DNA of 64,000 bases from Paenilisteria newyorkensis (GCF_000766145.1 NZ_JNFB01000024.1:186001-250000), one strand, 5' to 3'. Counted from the stretch's first letter, positions 42,363-52,124 are shown. The notes: generated by a model not told the origin, from the letters alone. Program-made: numbers and translations.

Positions 42363-43691
42363 ATGATGGAGAAGATTGTAATGGCGGGTGTCGGCTATGT
42401 CGGACTTGTGACGGGGGTGAGCCTGGCGCAGACTGGGAAGCATGTTATATGTGCGGATATTAGTGAGATGAAAATCGCTCAATTAGAAGAAGGAATTTCA
42501 CCGATTTATGAGCCGGGATTAGAGGAGATGATACAGCAGAATCTGGAGAAAGGAACGCTGCATTTTACGACAGATATGAGGGCGGCTTATGCGCAAGCGG
42601 ATATCATTTTTATTTGTGTTGGGACACCTGAGGAATTGGATGGATCGGCGAGTTTGAAATTTATTTACGAGGTGGCAGATGATATTGCGAACTATGCGCG
42701 CGAAAATACACTGATTGTGATGAAGTCGACGGTTCCGGTGGGGACGAATCGGCAGTTGATTGATTATATCAACGCGCGTCGAAATGCAGAAGAGCAGTTA
42801 GAAATCGTCTCGGCGCCAGAATTTTTATCGCAGGGGACGGCAGTTAAGGATACGCTTGAAGGTTCGCGGATTGTGCTTGGTGTCGAGACTTTGCAGGCGG
42901 AAAAGCGGATGCGTGAAGTCTACGCTGGCTTCCATCAGCCGTTTGTCGTGACGGATTTGGTTAGTGCGGAAATGATAAAGTATGCGTCGAACGATTTTCT
43001 GGCGTTGAAGATTTCGTTTATTAATGACATTGCGAATCTATGTGAAGTGTTGGGCGCGAACATTGATGGCGTCACGAGCGGTATGGGACTTGACCCGCGT
43101 ATTGGCAAGGCGTTTTTGAATGCTGGTGTTGGTTATGGTGGCTCTTGTTTTCCGAAAGACACGAAGGCGCTGTATCGTCTCGCGGAAGATGCGGGTTATA
43201 AAATGCGTACTGTCAAAGCGGCGATTGATGTGAATCAGGCTCAAATTTATAAATTATTGCATCGGGCAGAGGCGGATTTTGGGAGTTTTGCGGGTAGGAA
43301 AGTTGCTGTGTTGGGGTTGACGTTTAAGCCGAATACGGATGATTTGCGGGAGTCGCCAGGGATTTGGAATGTGTTGGAGCTGGTGAAGGCTGGCGCCAAT
43401 GTGACGGTTTATGACCCAGTTGGGATGGAAAATGCGCGTCGTGTGTTGGGGGATCGTGTGACGTATGCGAAATCGGCATTAGCGGGTATTACGGATGCGG
43501 AAATGTGCTTTATTTTTACGGAATGGCAGGAAATTGTGGCTTTGACGTCGCAGGATTTTAGTGAAAAAATGCGTCGGGCTCATGTGTATGATGGCAGGAA
43601 TTGCTTTGATATAGCGGAAATGAATGATGTGCATTACGTGTCGGTGGGACGTCCCGAAAGGCAGATCGGGCAGCTGGAACTATTGAAGTAA
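42363..43691 (+). CDS. ugd: UDP-glucose 6-dehydrogenase
   Basis: The 442-residue NAD-dependent enzyme oxidises UDP-glucose to UDP-glucuronate. NAD binding is by GVGYVGLVTGVSLAQTG near the N-terminus, and the catalytic Cys lies in GVGYGGSCFPKDTKAL (about 257-272). LTFKPNTDDLRESP marks the C-terminal nucleotide domain. It supplies a uronic acid for the polymer, so the capsule or exopolysaccharide is probably acidic. Confidence 0.95.
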   Translation: MMEKIVMAGVGYVGLVTGVSLAQTGKHVICADISEMKIAQLEEGISPIYEPGLEEMIQQNLEKGTLHFTTDMRAAYAQADIIFICVGTPEELDGSASLKFIYEVADDIANYARENTLIVMKSTVPVGTNRQLIDYINARRNAEEQLEIVSAPEFLSQGTAVKDTLEGSRIVLGVETLQAEKRMREVYAGFHQPFVVTDLVSAEMIKYASNDFLALKISFINDIANLCEVLGANIDGVTSGMGLDPRIGKAFLNAGVGYGGSCFPKDTKALYRLAEDAGYKMRTVKAAIDVNQAQIYKLLHRAEADFGSFAGRKVAVLGLTFKPNTDDLRESPGIWNVLELVKAGANVTVYDPVGMENARRVLGDRVTYAKSALAGITDAEMCFIFTEWQEIVALTSQDFSEKMRRAHVYDGRNCFDIAEMNDVHYVSVGRPERQIGQLELLK

Positions 43692-43702
43692 AGGAGGCGT
43701 AG

Positions 43703-44347
43703 ATGATTATGCTGATAAGTAAGATAGTCAGGACTGGTTATTGTAGCAGTAAACGGATGATGGATATTATGGGGGCGTTGATTGCAATCGTGCTCCTCTC
43801 GCCAGTTTTTCTGATTGTGGCTATTGCGATTAAGTTGGAGGACGGTGGAACGGTTATTTTTAAACAGGAACGTAGTGGGGAAAATGATACGCCGTTTGTG
43901 ATTTATAAATTTAGATCGATGACGGAGCGGGTTGCGAGTAGTTCGGATAGTGCGTACACATGGGATAATGGCGTTCCGGATACGTTTATTTTTAAAGATA
44001 CAGGGGAGCAGGATGCGCGTGTGACGAAGGTTGGGAGTTTTATCCGGAAGTTTAGTATTGATGAGTTGCCACAATTTGTGAACGTGCTGTTTGGCAATAT
44101 GTCGCTTATTGGACCGCGTCCAGAGATTGTGCCAATTACGTCTTGCTACTCGGAAAAGCAGAAACAGCGATTGATGGTGAAGCCTGGCATTACCGGTTGG
44201 GCTCAGATTAACGGTAGGAGCGATATTAATAACGGGGAAAAAATTCGTCTGGATTTAGAATATATTGAGAAACAGACCGCGATGTTAGACATCATTATTT
44301 TTTTCAAAACGGTATGGTTAGTTATCGCGGGGAAAGGATCGATTTAA
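43703..44347 (+). CDS. Initiating sugar-phosphate transferase (WbaP/CpsE C-terminal type)
   Basis: The 214-residue monotopic membrane enzyme has a re-entrant helix (DIMGALIAIVLLSPVFLIVAIAI) and the polyprenyl-phosphate glycosyl-1-phosphate transferase core: KQERSGENDTPFVIYKFRSM, IRKFSIDELPQFVNVLFGNMSLIGPRPE and KPGITGWAQINGRS. It starts repeat-unit synthesis by loading a sugar phosphate on undecaprenyl phosphate. It is the short form without the N-terminal helical domain. The stop overlaps the next start. Confidence 0.93.
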   Translation: MIMLISKIVRTGYCSSKRMMDIMGALIAIVLLSPVFLIVAIAIKLEDGGTVIFKQERSGENDTPFVIYKFRSMTERVASSSDSAYTWDNGVPDTFIFKDTGEQDARVTKVGSFIRKFSIDELPQFVNVLFGNMSLIGPRPEIVPITSCYSEKQKQRLMVKPGITGWAQINGRSDINNGEKIRLDLEYIEKQTAMLDIIIFFKTVWLVIAGKGSI

Positions 44348-45507
44348 TGACAAAACGGCGAATTTTAATGTTATCGAGTGATTTTTTACCGAATATTGGA
44401 GGCGTTGCGGCGTATGTGTATGAGGTTAGCAAGCAACTTTTGCAGGAGGGGCACGAGGTAACCGTACTTACAAAATATGACGGTTTCGGCTGGAAAATTA
44501 GAGAGGAAATGTTGGACGGCTTGCGGGTGATTCGAGTTCCTTTTGCGCCAGTTAAAAAGTTGCAGGATTTGGAGTACGTGGTGCGAACACGGAAGATTAT
44601 CAAGGAGTTAATAGCGCGCAAGACGATTGATGTTATTCATTGGCACACGCTGAATAAGGATTCAAAAGTGATGCGGGGTATCCAATTTCCGCAAGGTGTG
44701 ATTGTGCATACGAATCATTTCGTTTGGTTTCGGGAGATGTATCGAGCTGGTCAGTTTGCGAAGTTACAACGGATGATTCCATTTACTGATCATATTATTG
44801 CGCCAAGTTATGAGATTGAGGAGATGAGTCGTGCTGTTTTTCCGGATGATGGCGTGACGCGAATTCCGAACGGTGTTGATCCGGCGAGTTTTTACCCAGA
44901 TCGGCAGCTTGGCGCGAAAATGAGGCTAGAGCTTGGCGTTCCGGACGATCATACAGTGGTTGTGACGACCAATCGGATGTCTGAGGAGAAAGGGATGGGC
45001 TATTTGATTGACGCGATTCCAGACCTACTTCGAAAATACGAAAAACTAAGCTTTGTCTTGGCAGGCGACGGTCCTGAGCTGAACTATTTTGAGAAAAAAA
45101 TCAGTGAAAGTACACGGAAAAGTCCGAGAGTTCACTTTCTTGGCCGAATTAGGAACAGCGATATTTTACCGATTGTAAATGCTGGTGATATTTTCTTGCA
45201 AACGTCTTTAGAGGAAGGTTGCAGCATCTCTGTTTTGGAGGCAATGGCTTGTGCGAAACCGGTTGTGGCAACAATGGTTGGTGGGAATCCTGATATTGTG
45301 CGGCATAGGGTTACAGGCGTGATGATTGCGCCAAAATCGAGTGATGCGGTGGCTCAAGGTTTAGAAAAACTGATTTCTGACACTGAAAAAGCCGTTTTGT
45401 ACGGTGAAAATGGGAAGAATGTGATACAGGCTGAGCTAAATTGGGAGCAGCTAACGAAACGCATCATCGCGCTTTATAATGAGTCATTGGTGCGGAAGTT
45501 AGGATGA
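44347..45507 (+). CDS. Glycosyltransferase family 4
   Basis: The 386-residue GT-B enzyme opens with RRILMLSSDFLPNIGGVAAYVYEVSKQL, has IPNGVDPASFYP in the linker, and the EX7E donor motif in LEEGCSISVLEAMACAKPVVA (about 286-306). ATG 44347 follows AAAGGA and overlaps the preceding stop (TAATG). A longer frame from 44314 overlaps the transferase gene and was rejected. The 3' end overlaps the flippase start (ATGA). Confidence 0.92.
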   Translation: MTKRRILMLSSDFLPNIGGVAAYVYEVSKQLLQEGHEVTVLTKYDGFGWKIREEMLDGLRVIRVPFAPVKKLQDLEYVVRTRKIIKELIARKTIDVIHWHTLNKDSKVMRGIQFPQGVIVHTNHFVWFREMYRAGQFAKLQRMIPFTDHIIAPSYEIEEMSRAVFPDDGVTRIPNGVDPASFYPDRQLGAKMRLELGVPDDHTVVVTTNRMSEEKGMGYLIDAIPDLLRKYEKLSFVLAGDGPELNYFEKKISESTRKSPRVHFLGRIRNSDILPIVNAGDIFLQTSLEEGCSISVLEAMACAKPVVATMVGGNPDIVRHRVTGVMIAPKSSDAVAQGLEKLISDTEKAVLYGENGKNVIQAELNWEQLTKRIIALYNESLVRKLG

Positions 45508-46976
45508 GTAAGCAGAAAGTAAACTATATCTTAATGATGCTATATCAATTTTTTATGGTAATCACGCCATTAATGACAACACCGTATGTGGTACGAGTTT
45601 TAGGGCCAGAAAAAATTGGGGAAGACGCGTACGCCAATTCCTTTGTACAGATGTTTTTAGTGTTTGTCATGCTAGGAATTGCGAGCTATGGTAAAAAAAT
45701 TATTGCAATGGTAGATAGTGAATTTGGTGCGAAACCAGATAGCCAGAATGAACATAAAAAAGCTCTGAAAGAAGAGTTTGGCAGTATTTTTGGTATTCAG
45801 TTTGTGGCGATGTGGGGCATGCTTATTTTGTATTTATTGCTCGTTACGTTGTTTTTTAAAGGCAGTGTCGTTTTTTATCTATATGGATTTATGATTATCG
45901 CGTATGGATTTGATATTTCGTGGTACTTCATCGCACGTGGGCAACTCAAGAAAATCATGACGCGAACGGTGTTGATACGGATAGTCACGATTACAAGTAT
46001 TTTTTTACTAGTAAAAACGGAAGAAGACCTTTGGATTTATGTGTTTGCTAACTGTTTTTTACTACTACTCGGGCAAGTATACATTTGGTTTTTCTTGATT
46101 CGTGAGTTAGGTGGCTTGTCTATTCGCAGGGAAAACTTGAAAAAACATGTCAAATCTATTCTCGTTTTGGCAGTTATACCTGTTTCGGCGATGGTGTATA
46201 TATCCGTGAATCGAGTCGTCCTTGGTGCTGTGCAAGGTGAGGTGGAGGTTGGATATTACAATCAGGCGTATAAGCTGTATACGATTGGATTGTTATTCGT
46301 TCAAGCGCTGGCGGCTGTGCTAATGCCGCGACTCGTTCACTTTTATGAGACGGGTGAGATGGAGCGATTTAAGGAGATGATAGCCTTTTTCTTTCGCTAC
46401 ATTTGTGCCTCTATACTGCCGGTTTGTCTAGGTGTGGCTGCTGTTTCCACTGCTCTTATCCACGTTTTTCTCGGCGCTGCTTTTATGCCCGTGGTACCGG
46501 TGATCGTTATTCTCATTTTGTCGTTGTTTTTAGCGGCGATGAGTGATTTGTTCGGGATGCAAATTATGGTGATTCGCGGTCAGAACCGGGCGTATGCTTA
46601 TTCGGGAATTATTGGTTCCGTCGCGAGTTTTGGCTTCAACTTATTTATCGTGACAGTGTTGGCAAGTGAAGGAACGGCGCTAGCTTTTCTTGCCGGAAAT
46701 TTAGTTATTGTGTCGATTCAACTGTATTTTATTAGAGATTTGTTAGGTTTGAAGCAGATTATCAAAATGATGTTGCCGTACTTACTGTATAGTTTAGCGA
46801 TGATGGCATGTATTCTAGCGGTTCCACACGTTTATTCTGGATCATCATTTTACACACTAGTGATTCAATGTGCTGTTGGGCTTGGGAGTTATGTAGCGAT
46901 ATTGTTCATTCGACGTGACGAAATTTTATACTATATCATTGCGAATTTTCGAAAAAAAACAATTGTCAAAAGATAA
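45504..46976 (+). CDS. Wzx-type repeat-unit flippase (polysaccharide transporter family)
   Basis: The 490-residue protein has about 12 to 14 membrane helices and the family N-terminus (YQFFMVITPLMTTPYVVRVLG). It is a MOP-superfamily transporter that moves lipid-linked repeat units across the membrane. Together with the Wzy-like protein and the CpsCD pair it defines a Wzx/Wzy-dependent pathway. It starts in an ATGA overlap with the glycosyltransferase gene. Confidence 0.93.
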   Translation: MSKQKVNYILMMLYQFFMVITPLMTTPYVVRVLGPEKIGEDAYANSFVQMFLVFVMLGIASYGKKIIAMVDSEFGAKPDSQNEHKKALKEEFGSIFGIQFVAMWGMLILYLLLVTLFFKGSVVFYLYGFMIIAYGFDISWYFIARGQLKKIMTRTVLIRIVTITSIFLLVKTEEDLWIYVFANCFLLLLGQVYIWFFLIRELGGLSIRRENLKKHVKSILVLAVIPVSAMVYISVNRVVLGAVQGEVEVGYYNQAYKLYTIGLLFVQALAAVLMPRLVHFYETGEMERFKEMIAFFFRYICASILPVCLGVAAVSTALIHVFLGAAFMPVVPVIVILILSLFLAAMSDLFGMQIMVIRGQNRAYAYSGIIGSVASFGFNLFIVTVLASEGTALAFLAGNLVIVSIQLYFIRDLLGLKQIIKMMLPYLLYSLAMMACILAVPHVYSGSSFYTLVIQCAVGLGSYVAILFIRRDEILYYIIANFRKKTIVKR

Positions 46977-46991
46977 AAGGATGGAAGAGAT

Positions 46992-47237
46992 ATGAAGGCT
47001 AATATATCGAAGGAAGCAAAACTACAATTTCTTGATGATTATTTTGTATCAACGAAAGAAGCGGTAGACATGTTACAAATATCCAAACAAAATTTTTACT
47101 CGCTTGTCAATCGTAATAAAATTGAGCGGGTGAACAAGTCTGGAGTAGTGCTTTATTTTAAAGATGAAATTAAGGAACGATTGAATTCTCAGGAGGACTT
47201 GCGGTACAAGTATCGTCCTTTTGATTACAGAAAATAA
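46992..47237 (+). CDS. Small helix-turn-helix protein (excisionase/MerR-like)
   Basis: The 81-residue protein contains VSTKEAVDMLQISKQNFYSLVNRNKIERVNKSGVVLYFKDEIKERL, the pattern of excisionase-type winged helices (residues about 18-63). The ribosome site AAAGGATGG fits. Its place between flippase and epimerase genes is unusual for a polysaccharide operon. It could autoregulate the cluster or be a relic of insertion. Its DNA is more AT-rich than the upstream genes. Confidence 0.72.
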   Translation: MKANISKEAKLQFLDDYFVSTKEAVDMLQISKQNFYSLVNRNKIERVNKSGVVLYFKDEIKERLNSQEDLRYKYRPFDYRK

Positions 47238-47253
47238 TGAAAGAGGTTTAACT

Positions 47254-48180
47254 ATGACAACGGTTTTAATAACGGGAGGATTGGGCTTTATAGGCTCACA
47301 TTTAGCTAATCGACTGGCTGCTGAAAATAAAGTCGTGATTATCGATAATTTATCTACGGGGAGAAGGGAGAACGTAACGCCATATGAGAATATTACGATT
47401 TATGAAGGAGATATTACAGATAAAAAAATAGTCGCGCGTATTTTTGAGACACATCAATTTGATTATATTTATCATTTGGCTGCGGTTGCTAGTGTCGCTG
47501 AATCTGTGGAAAGGCCCCATGAAACGTTTGAAACAAATTTTATGGCGACGGTTTTGTTGTTGGAACATGCTAAAAATCAAGCGCAAGAAGTGAAGCGTTT
47601 CGTATTCGCCTCATCGGCTGCGGTTTTTGGAGATGAAGAAACGATGCCTAAAACAGAAATATCGCCGGTGAAGCCGCTAACTCCTTATGCGATTGACAAA
47701 TTGGCGTCAGAGCAGTATGTGTTGGCATACAAGACGTTATATGGATTAAACACAAGTGCAGCTCGGTTTTTCAACGTATATGGGATGCGGCAAAATCCAG
47801 AATCGCCTTACTCCGGCGTGATCTCACTTTTAACAAAGGCATTCATAAAAGAAAGCACCTTTCAGATTTATGGAGATGGCAATCAAACGCGTGATTTTAT
47901 TTTCGTAAATGATGTAGTAGATGCGTTGGTATTAATTGCAAATCGTGAGGAATCTAACGGCGAGGTATATAACATTGGAACGGGTCAGCCGACTTCACTC
48001 AATGATTTAATTGGTCAATATCAAGTGGTAACGGGAAAAGCGATGGAAGTCTCACATTTACAATCACGACGCGGGGACATTCGAGTTTCACTAGCCGGCA
48101 TTGAAAAATTAAAACGCTTAGGATTTGAGCCGAAATACAGCATTTACAGAGGACTAAAAGTTTATTGGGAAAATTGCTAG
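47254..48180 (+). CDS. NAD-dependent sugar epimerase (GalE/WbpP-like SDR)
   Basis: The 308-residue extended SDR enzyme has the NAD motif TGGLGFIGSHLA (7-18), the SSAAVFGDEE active-site serine region, and the catalytic YAIDK (Tyr/Lys near 148-152). It probably epimerises UDP-glucose, UDP-GlcNAc or UDP-glucuronate at C4 for the polymer. ATG 47254 follows AAAGAGG (47240-47246). It ends the polysaccharide cluster. Confidence 0.88.
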   Translation: MTTVLITGGLGFIGSHLANRLAAENKVVIIDNLSTGRRENVTPYENITIYEGDITDKKIVARIFETHQFDYIYHLAAVASVAESVERPHETFETNFMATVLLLEHAKNQAQEVKRFVFASSAAVFGDEETMPKTEISPVKPLTPYAIDKLASEQYVLAYKTLYGLNTSAARFFNVYGMRQNPESPYSGVISLLTKAFIKESTFQIYGDGNQTRDFIFVNDVVDALVLIANREESNGEVYNIGTGQPTSLNDLIGQYQVVTGKAMEVSHLQSRRGDIRVSLAGIEKLKRLGFEPKYSIYRGLKVYWENC

Positions 48181-48196
48181 AAATGAGGTGTAAAAG

Positions 48197-48595
48197 TTGG
48201 AAGAATTAATCCGATTTTTGACAGAAGATCATTATTTGAAAAGCGCTTATACAAAGGTGATGGAGTGGAAACAAGGCGATGTCGTTTATTGCAACGGCTG
48301 GGATAAAGACTGCGTTGGTTGCATCACGCAAGGACAGGCTGTTATGCGTTTGTGCTATGAAGGCGGGGAGCAGACGGTGACTTTTTTAGAGCAATATGAT
48401 TTATTAGGCGTCGAGAATTTAACAGAAGAAGTGACAGAAATAAGTGGTGGGGCTTATGAGGTTATCGCGTTAACGGATGTCACAACATTTACTGCAAAAC
48501 GAGACTACTACTTAGATCACATGTACGCCAATCCGAAATATTTTCACTGTGTTTTATCGCAATTAGCGAAGAAAAGTCTGGCACCACTAGTGTGA
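48197..48595 (+). CDS. Crp-like sensor domain protein without a DNA-binding domain
   Basis: The 132-residue protein corresponds to the N-terminal beta barrel of Crp/Fnr regulators (WKQGDVVYCNGWDKDCVGCITQGQAVMRLCYEGGEQTVTFLEQYDLLGVENL), but stops at residue 132 with no helix-turn-helix. The following sequence does not encode one in any frame. It contains four cysteines (C33, C40, C43, C54 by count), which could bind metal or sense redox. TTG 48197 is used, six bases after GAGGTG. It follows the epimerase by 16 bases, so it is likely in the same transcript. Confidence 0.68.
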   Translation: MEELIRFLTEDHYLKSAYTKVMEWKQGDVVYCNGWDKDCVGCITQGQAVMRLCYEGGEQTVTFLEQYDLLGVENLTEEVTEISGGAYEVIALTDVTTFTAKRDYYLDHMYANPKYFHCVLSQLAKKSLAPLV

Positions 48596-48614
48596 TACGT
48601 GCATTATTTCACGA

Positions 48615-48646
48615 CCAATTAATGCGTATTTACATGCATAAATTGG
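48615..48646. repeat. Imperfect hairpin after the sensor-domain gene
   Basis: CCAATTAATGCGT pairs with ATGCATAAATTGG (one mismatch, one G-U) around ATTTAC. No T run follows, so terminator activity is doubtful. The gap to 48774 otherwise shows only AT-rich promoter-like sequence. Confidence 0.45.
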
Positions 48647-48773
48647 CGGGATTATAAATCAGGGATAGTATAGACTTCTATTTGGGTCTGAAAAACGTTT
48701 AAGAATTTTATATCGATTACCTCACATGGGGAGATTTGATTAAAATATAAATTATAATTCAAAGGAGATAAAG

Positions 48774-51518
48774 ATGAATCAATCGAAAAACGTAATTTTG
48801 AAAAAAGCTGTTGCCATGAGTGCAGTAGCAATGATGACTTTGCCAACGATTGCAAACGCAGAAGAGGTAGTAACAGCTCCTGAGGTGAAAATACAGAGTA
48901 AACAAGCACAAGTTATTGAACCAAGTAAAAAGCAAGACAGCAATGAGCAAGTGAACGAAAAACAGGCTGTGACACCATACATCAGTGGTGGGACAGGATT
49001 TTCTAATAAATTTGAGGCTTTACAGAATGATAACGGAGTTGTGAATGTTAGAACAGCATCAAACGCGCTAATTGCTTTCGGTATTGGCGTTCAAACAAAG
49101 ACAACGATTAAAATCGATCCAGAAATTGCACTGCCATTCTTTTCAACACCTAACTGGAAAGATTATATTTCAGGAACAGTAGACCGTTTGAGTATAGCCA
49201 GCATCGGAAATAGCCAGATTACTATGAAAAAGCTATTTGAGAAGAAAACTGGTCTGATCTCAGGCTATGACGAAGCGTTCTACGATGAGAAAAAGCAAGA
49301 ATTAGTTATTTTAACACCAAAATATGTGGCAGCCGCAACCCAATACCAAAATGTAAACATGTATATCGACCTTGGAAAGTGGAGTAAGGATACAGGCCGT
49401 ATTGTAGAAAATAGAGCCAATTATAAATTTAATATGGTTAGTAAACCAAATGATTTAGCAGCAAATTGGTCGTGGGGCGATGCAAATTCGATTTTGTTCG
49501 GCATACCTGAAAACAGCTGGGTAGAAAATCATGTTGATCCAACGACACTAGAAACATCAGATAATCATAAATTCAAAGGCAGCGCAACACAAAAAATGGC
49601 TAACCGTCATGACGCGTACTTCTCTATTTCGCTTACAGTAAATGGTATGGATTACAAAAATGATGTACAGATCAATGGAGATGGAACATGGGAATACGAT
49701 TTTGGAAGCTATTTAAAAGATGGCGATGTTGTTGGTGCTACTGTAATCGCGAATGAAAAAGAAGCTCATGAAAACGCGATTATAGATATTAACAAATCCA
49801 AAGAGACCAAATATACGGTCGGTGAAGATAGCACATCATGGGAAGATTGGAACATAGTAGAACCAACAATTTCCGATGCTTACGATGGAGAAACAATGAT
49901 TACAGGCATCATCCCGGAGCAAAACTATCAAAATGGTCGAACGTACAGCTTGGTCGTGAAAGTAAATGATAAAGAAGTTTACACGCAAGATGACATCGAA
50001 AAAGGAGTATACAATGCCCCAATTTTCGGTGCAAATCTAGTAAAAAACGATAAAGTCGAAGCCTGCATCATCGGTCATGAAGCAAACAAAGAAGACAAAA
50101 CCAGCCAAATTGCCTCAACTATCGTCAAAGACAATAAAGACGAACAAGCAGATTGGGATAAATGGGAAGTGAAATCGGCGATTCTAAATGATGTAACATC
50201 CGGCGCTCGTATTATTTCCGGTCTTGTACCAGCTCAAAACAAATTCAACGGCAGAAACTACGAAGTCAAAGTAACAGTCAACGGCGAACAAGTTGGAACA
50301 AAAGCATTCTCATTTGACGGCGGAGAATACAATATTGCGTTGAATAAAGACTTAGATTACAAAGACGAAGTAAAAGCCATCGTCATTGGCCACGAAGCAA
50401 ATGAAGAAGACAAATCCAGCGAAGAAACAACAAAAATCGTAGCCGATAAAACAGGATGGGAAGATTGGAAAGTCGAAAATCCAACCATTTCCAAATTGAC
50501 TGAAGGTGATAAAAAAGTAACAGGCCAAGTTCCAGCACAAGATGAAGAGTTTGGACGTACCTACACGATAGACCTGTATATCAATGACGAAAAAACTGCT
50601 ACAAAAGAAGCCAAATCAAAAAGCGATTTTGAATTCACACTAACAACACCACTTGAAAAAACCGACAAAGTATCTGTTGAAATCACAGGCCACCAAAAAA
50701 ATTACGACAACAAAATGAGCGAGCCCATCACAGCAAACGTAGAAGCCATTGTTACAGCACTAACCGGCAATGACTACAATTTTGACGCGCACGATGAATA
50801 TATCACTGGTGCGCATTCTCGCGACATCAAGAAAGTCAAAATTTTTGTCAACGGTCACGATTACCAAACAGCTGCAACAAACAATGACGGTGAAGGGAGC
50901 TATAAAATCTATGCCCGCCAATACATCACAAAAATCACTGATAAAATTGTCATTAAAGGCTTGAATGCAGATGGGCAAGTAATCAAAGAAACACCTGTAA
51001 ACATTGTAAAAACGCCAACAACTCTAGAAGCAAACCCATTCGTAGTCAAACAAGATGAGTTAATTTCCGGAACAGCAAGTGATGACGTCAAGAAATTAAA
51101 ACTCGAAGTCAACGGTAAAATCGTCAACCAAGTAACACCAAAAGACGGCCAATTTGAGATTTATACGAACGGTTACGTGAAAGCAATGACCGATAAAGTA
51201 AAAGTAATTGCCTACAATGACGAAGATGTACTTCTGAAAGAGGCCACAATCACGCTAGACGATGCTTCAAAAAACTCAGCATTAACGCATAATCCATATA
51301 AATTAGGCGATGATTTACTAACAGGAAATGTTTCTGAGGACATTGATAAAATCAAGCTAATCGTTGACGGCGAGACACTAAATAATGTTTATACAACCAA
51401 TGGCGAATTTTCAATGTATGCTTTAGGTTTTGTAAATGCAAATAGCAAAAAAGTTGAATTAGTTGGCTACTCAAAAGCCGGTTTTGAACTAAAACGTACC
51501 ACAGTAGAAGTTCAATAA
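48774..51518 (+). CDS. Secreted multidomain protein with two kinds of Ig-like repeats
   Basis: The 914-residue protein has a signal peptide (KKAVAMSAVAMMTLPTIANA), a Lys/Gln-rich spacer, and an N-terminal domain to about residue 230. Then come a first repeat class of four modules (about 240-650; the later three begin SWEDWNIVEP, DWDKWEVKSA and GWEDWKVENP) and three C-terminal modules (LTGNDYNF, LEANPFVV, LTHNPYKL). The last three match those of the proteins at 28162 and 52232. No anchor motif is present. AAAGGAG precedes the ATG. The repeat region is strongly A/C-rich. A polymer-binding or adhesive role is inferred. Confidence 0.8.
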   Translation: MNQSKNVILKKAVAMSAVAMMTLPTIANAEEVVTAPEVKIQSKQAQVIEPSKKQDSNEQVNEKQAVTPYISGGTGFSNKFEALQNDNGVVNVRTASNALIAFGIGVQTKTTIKIDPEIALPFFSTPNWKDYISGTVDRLSIASIGNSQITMKKLFEKKTGLISGYDEAFYDEKKQELVILTPKYVAAATQYQNVNMYIDLGKWSKDTGRIVENRANYKFNMVSKPNDLAANWSWGDANSILFGIPENSWVENHVDPTTLETSDNHKFKGSATQKMANRHDAYFSISLTVNGMDYKNDVQINGDGTWEYDFGSYLKDGDVVGATVIANEKEAHENAIIDINKSKETKYTVGEDSTSWEDWNIVEPTISDAYDGETMITGIIPEQNYQNGRTYSLVVKVNDKEVYTQDDIEKGVYNAPIFGANLVKNDKVEACIIGHEANKEDKTSQIASTIVKDNKDEQADWDKWEVKSAILNDVTSGARIISGLVPAQNKFNGRNYEVKVTVNGEQVGTKAFSFDGGEYNIALNKDLDYKDEVKAIVIGHEANEEDKSSEETTKIVADKTGWEDWKVENPTISKLTEGDKKVTGQVPAQDEEFGRTYTIDLYINDEKTATKEAKSKSDFEFTLTTPLEKTDKVSVEITGHQKNYDNKMSEPITANVEAIVTALTGNDYNFDAHDEYITGAHSRDIKKVKIFVNGHDYQTAATNNDGEGSYKIYARQYITKITDKIVIKGLNADGQVIKETPVNIVKTPTTLEANPFVVKQDELISGTASDDVKKLKLEVNGKIVNQVTPKDGQFEIYTNGYVKAMTDKVKVIAYNDEDVLLKEATITLDDASKNSALTHNPYKLGDDLLTGNVSEDIDKIKLIVDGETLNNVYTTNGEFSMYALGFVNANSKKVELVGYSKAGFELKRTTVEVQ

Positions 51519-51526
51519 AATAGATA

Positions 51527-51563
51527 AAGCCGTCCGCCAAGTCATGTTTTAGGTGGGCGGTTT
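51527..51563 (+). terminator. Hairpin after the 48774 gene
   Basis: AAGCCGTCCGCC (51527-51538) pairs with GGTGGGCGGTTT (51552-51563) using G-U pairs, with a short T run. It lies between the secreted protein and lipoprotein genes. Confidence 0.65.
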
Positions 51564-51581
51564 CTGGAGAGGAGTATAACA

Positions 51582-52124
51582 ATGAAAAAAATAATCGTAA
51601 CCCTATCGATATTAGCAACAACACTAAGCTTAGCAGGTTGCAGCACAGGGGAAGAAGCCGAAACAACAAGTTCCAGCAATGATACAAGTAAACAAGTCCA
51701 AAAAGTAGACGAAAACAATAAACAAACCTCAAAATCAGAACTCAACAAAGAAAAAATCATGGGAGGTATCGCGATTACTCCCCAATCTTTCCGAGCAATA
51801 CAAGACGATAGCATCAACACAAATACAGACCAACTCGTCAAAGTAACGGTGAACGTGAAAAACAACAGCAAACAAGAGACGGGAATCAGTTCTGCTCCAT
51901 TTTTTCTGAAAAATAAAGGCGGGAAAGAGCTTCAGTTTTATGGAGAACTAAACGAATTTGGCACTATAATCGCACCAGGAAAGTCAGTCAAAGGCGAAAT
52001 CTATTATATCGCGGATAAAGCAGCAACAAGCTATGAACTAATCTACAATCCAAGTGCGGTAACGAATGAAAAGAACGTAAAACAGCATAAACTAATTTGG
52101 AAGTTAGAGGGGCTAACCAAATAA
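51582..52124 (+). CDS. Lipoprotein with DUF4352-like Ig domain
   Basis: The 180-residue protein has a lipoprotein signal with lipobox LAGC (Cys20), a Ser/Thr/Lys-rich spacer (22-58) and a C-terminal beta-sandwich (TDQLVKVTVNVKNNSKQETGISSAPFFLKNKGGKELQ), the pattern of DUF4352/telokin-like extracellular domains. It is anchored to the outer face of the membrane. It sits between two large secreted repeat proteins and may be part of the same envelope system. Its function is unknown. Confidence 0.85.
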   Translation: MKKIIVTLSILATTLSLAGCSTGEEAETTSSSNDTSKQVQKVDENNKQTSKSELNKEKIMGGIAITPQSFRAIQDDSINTNTDQLVKVTVNVKNNSKQETGISSAPFFLKNKGGKELQFYGELNEFGTIIAPGKSVKGEIYYIADKAATSYELIYNPSAVTNEKNVKQHKLIWKLEGLTK

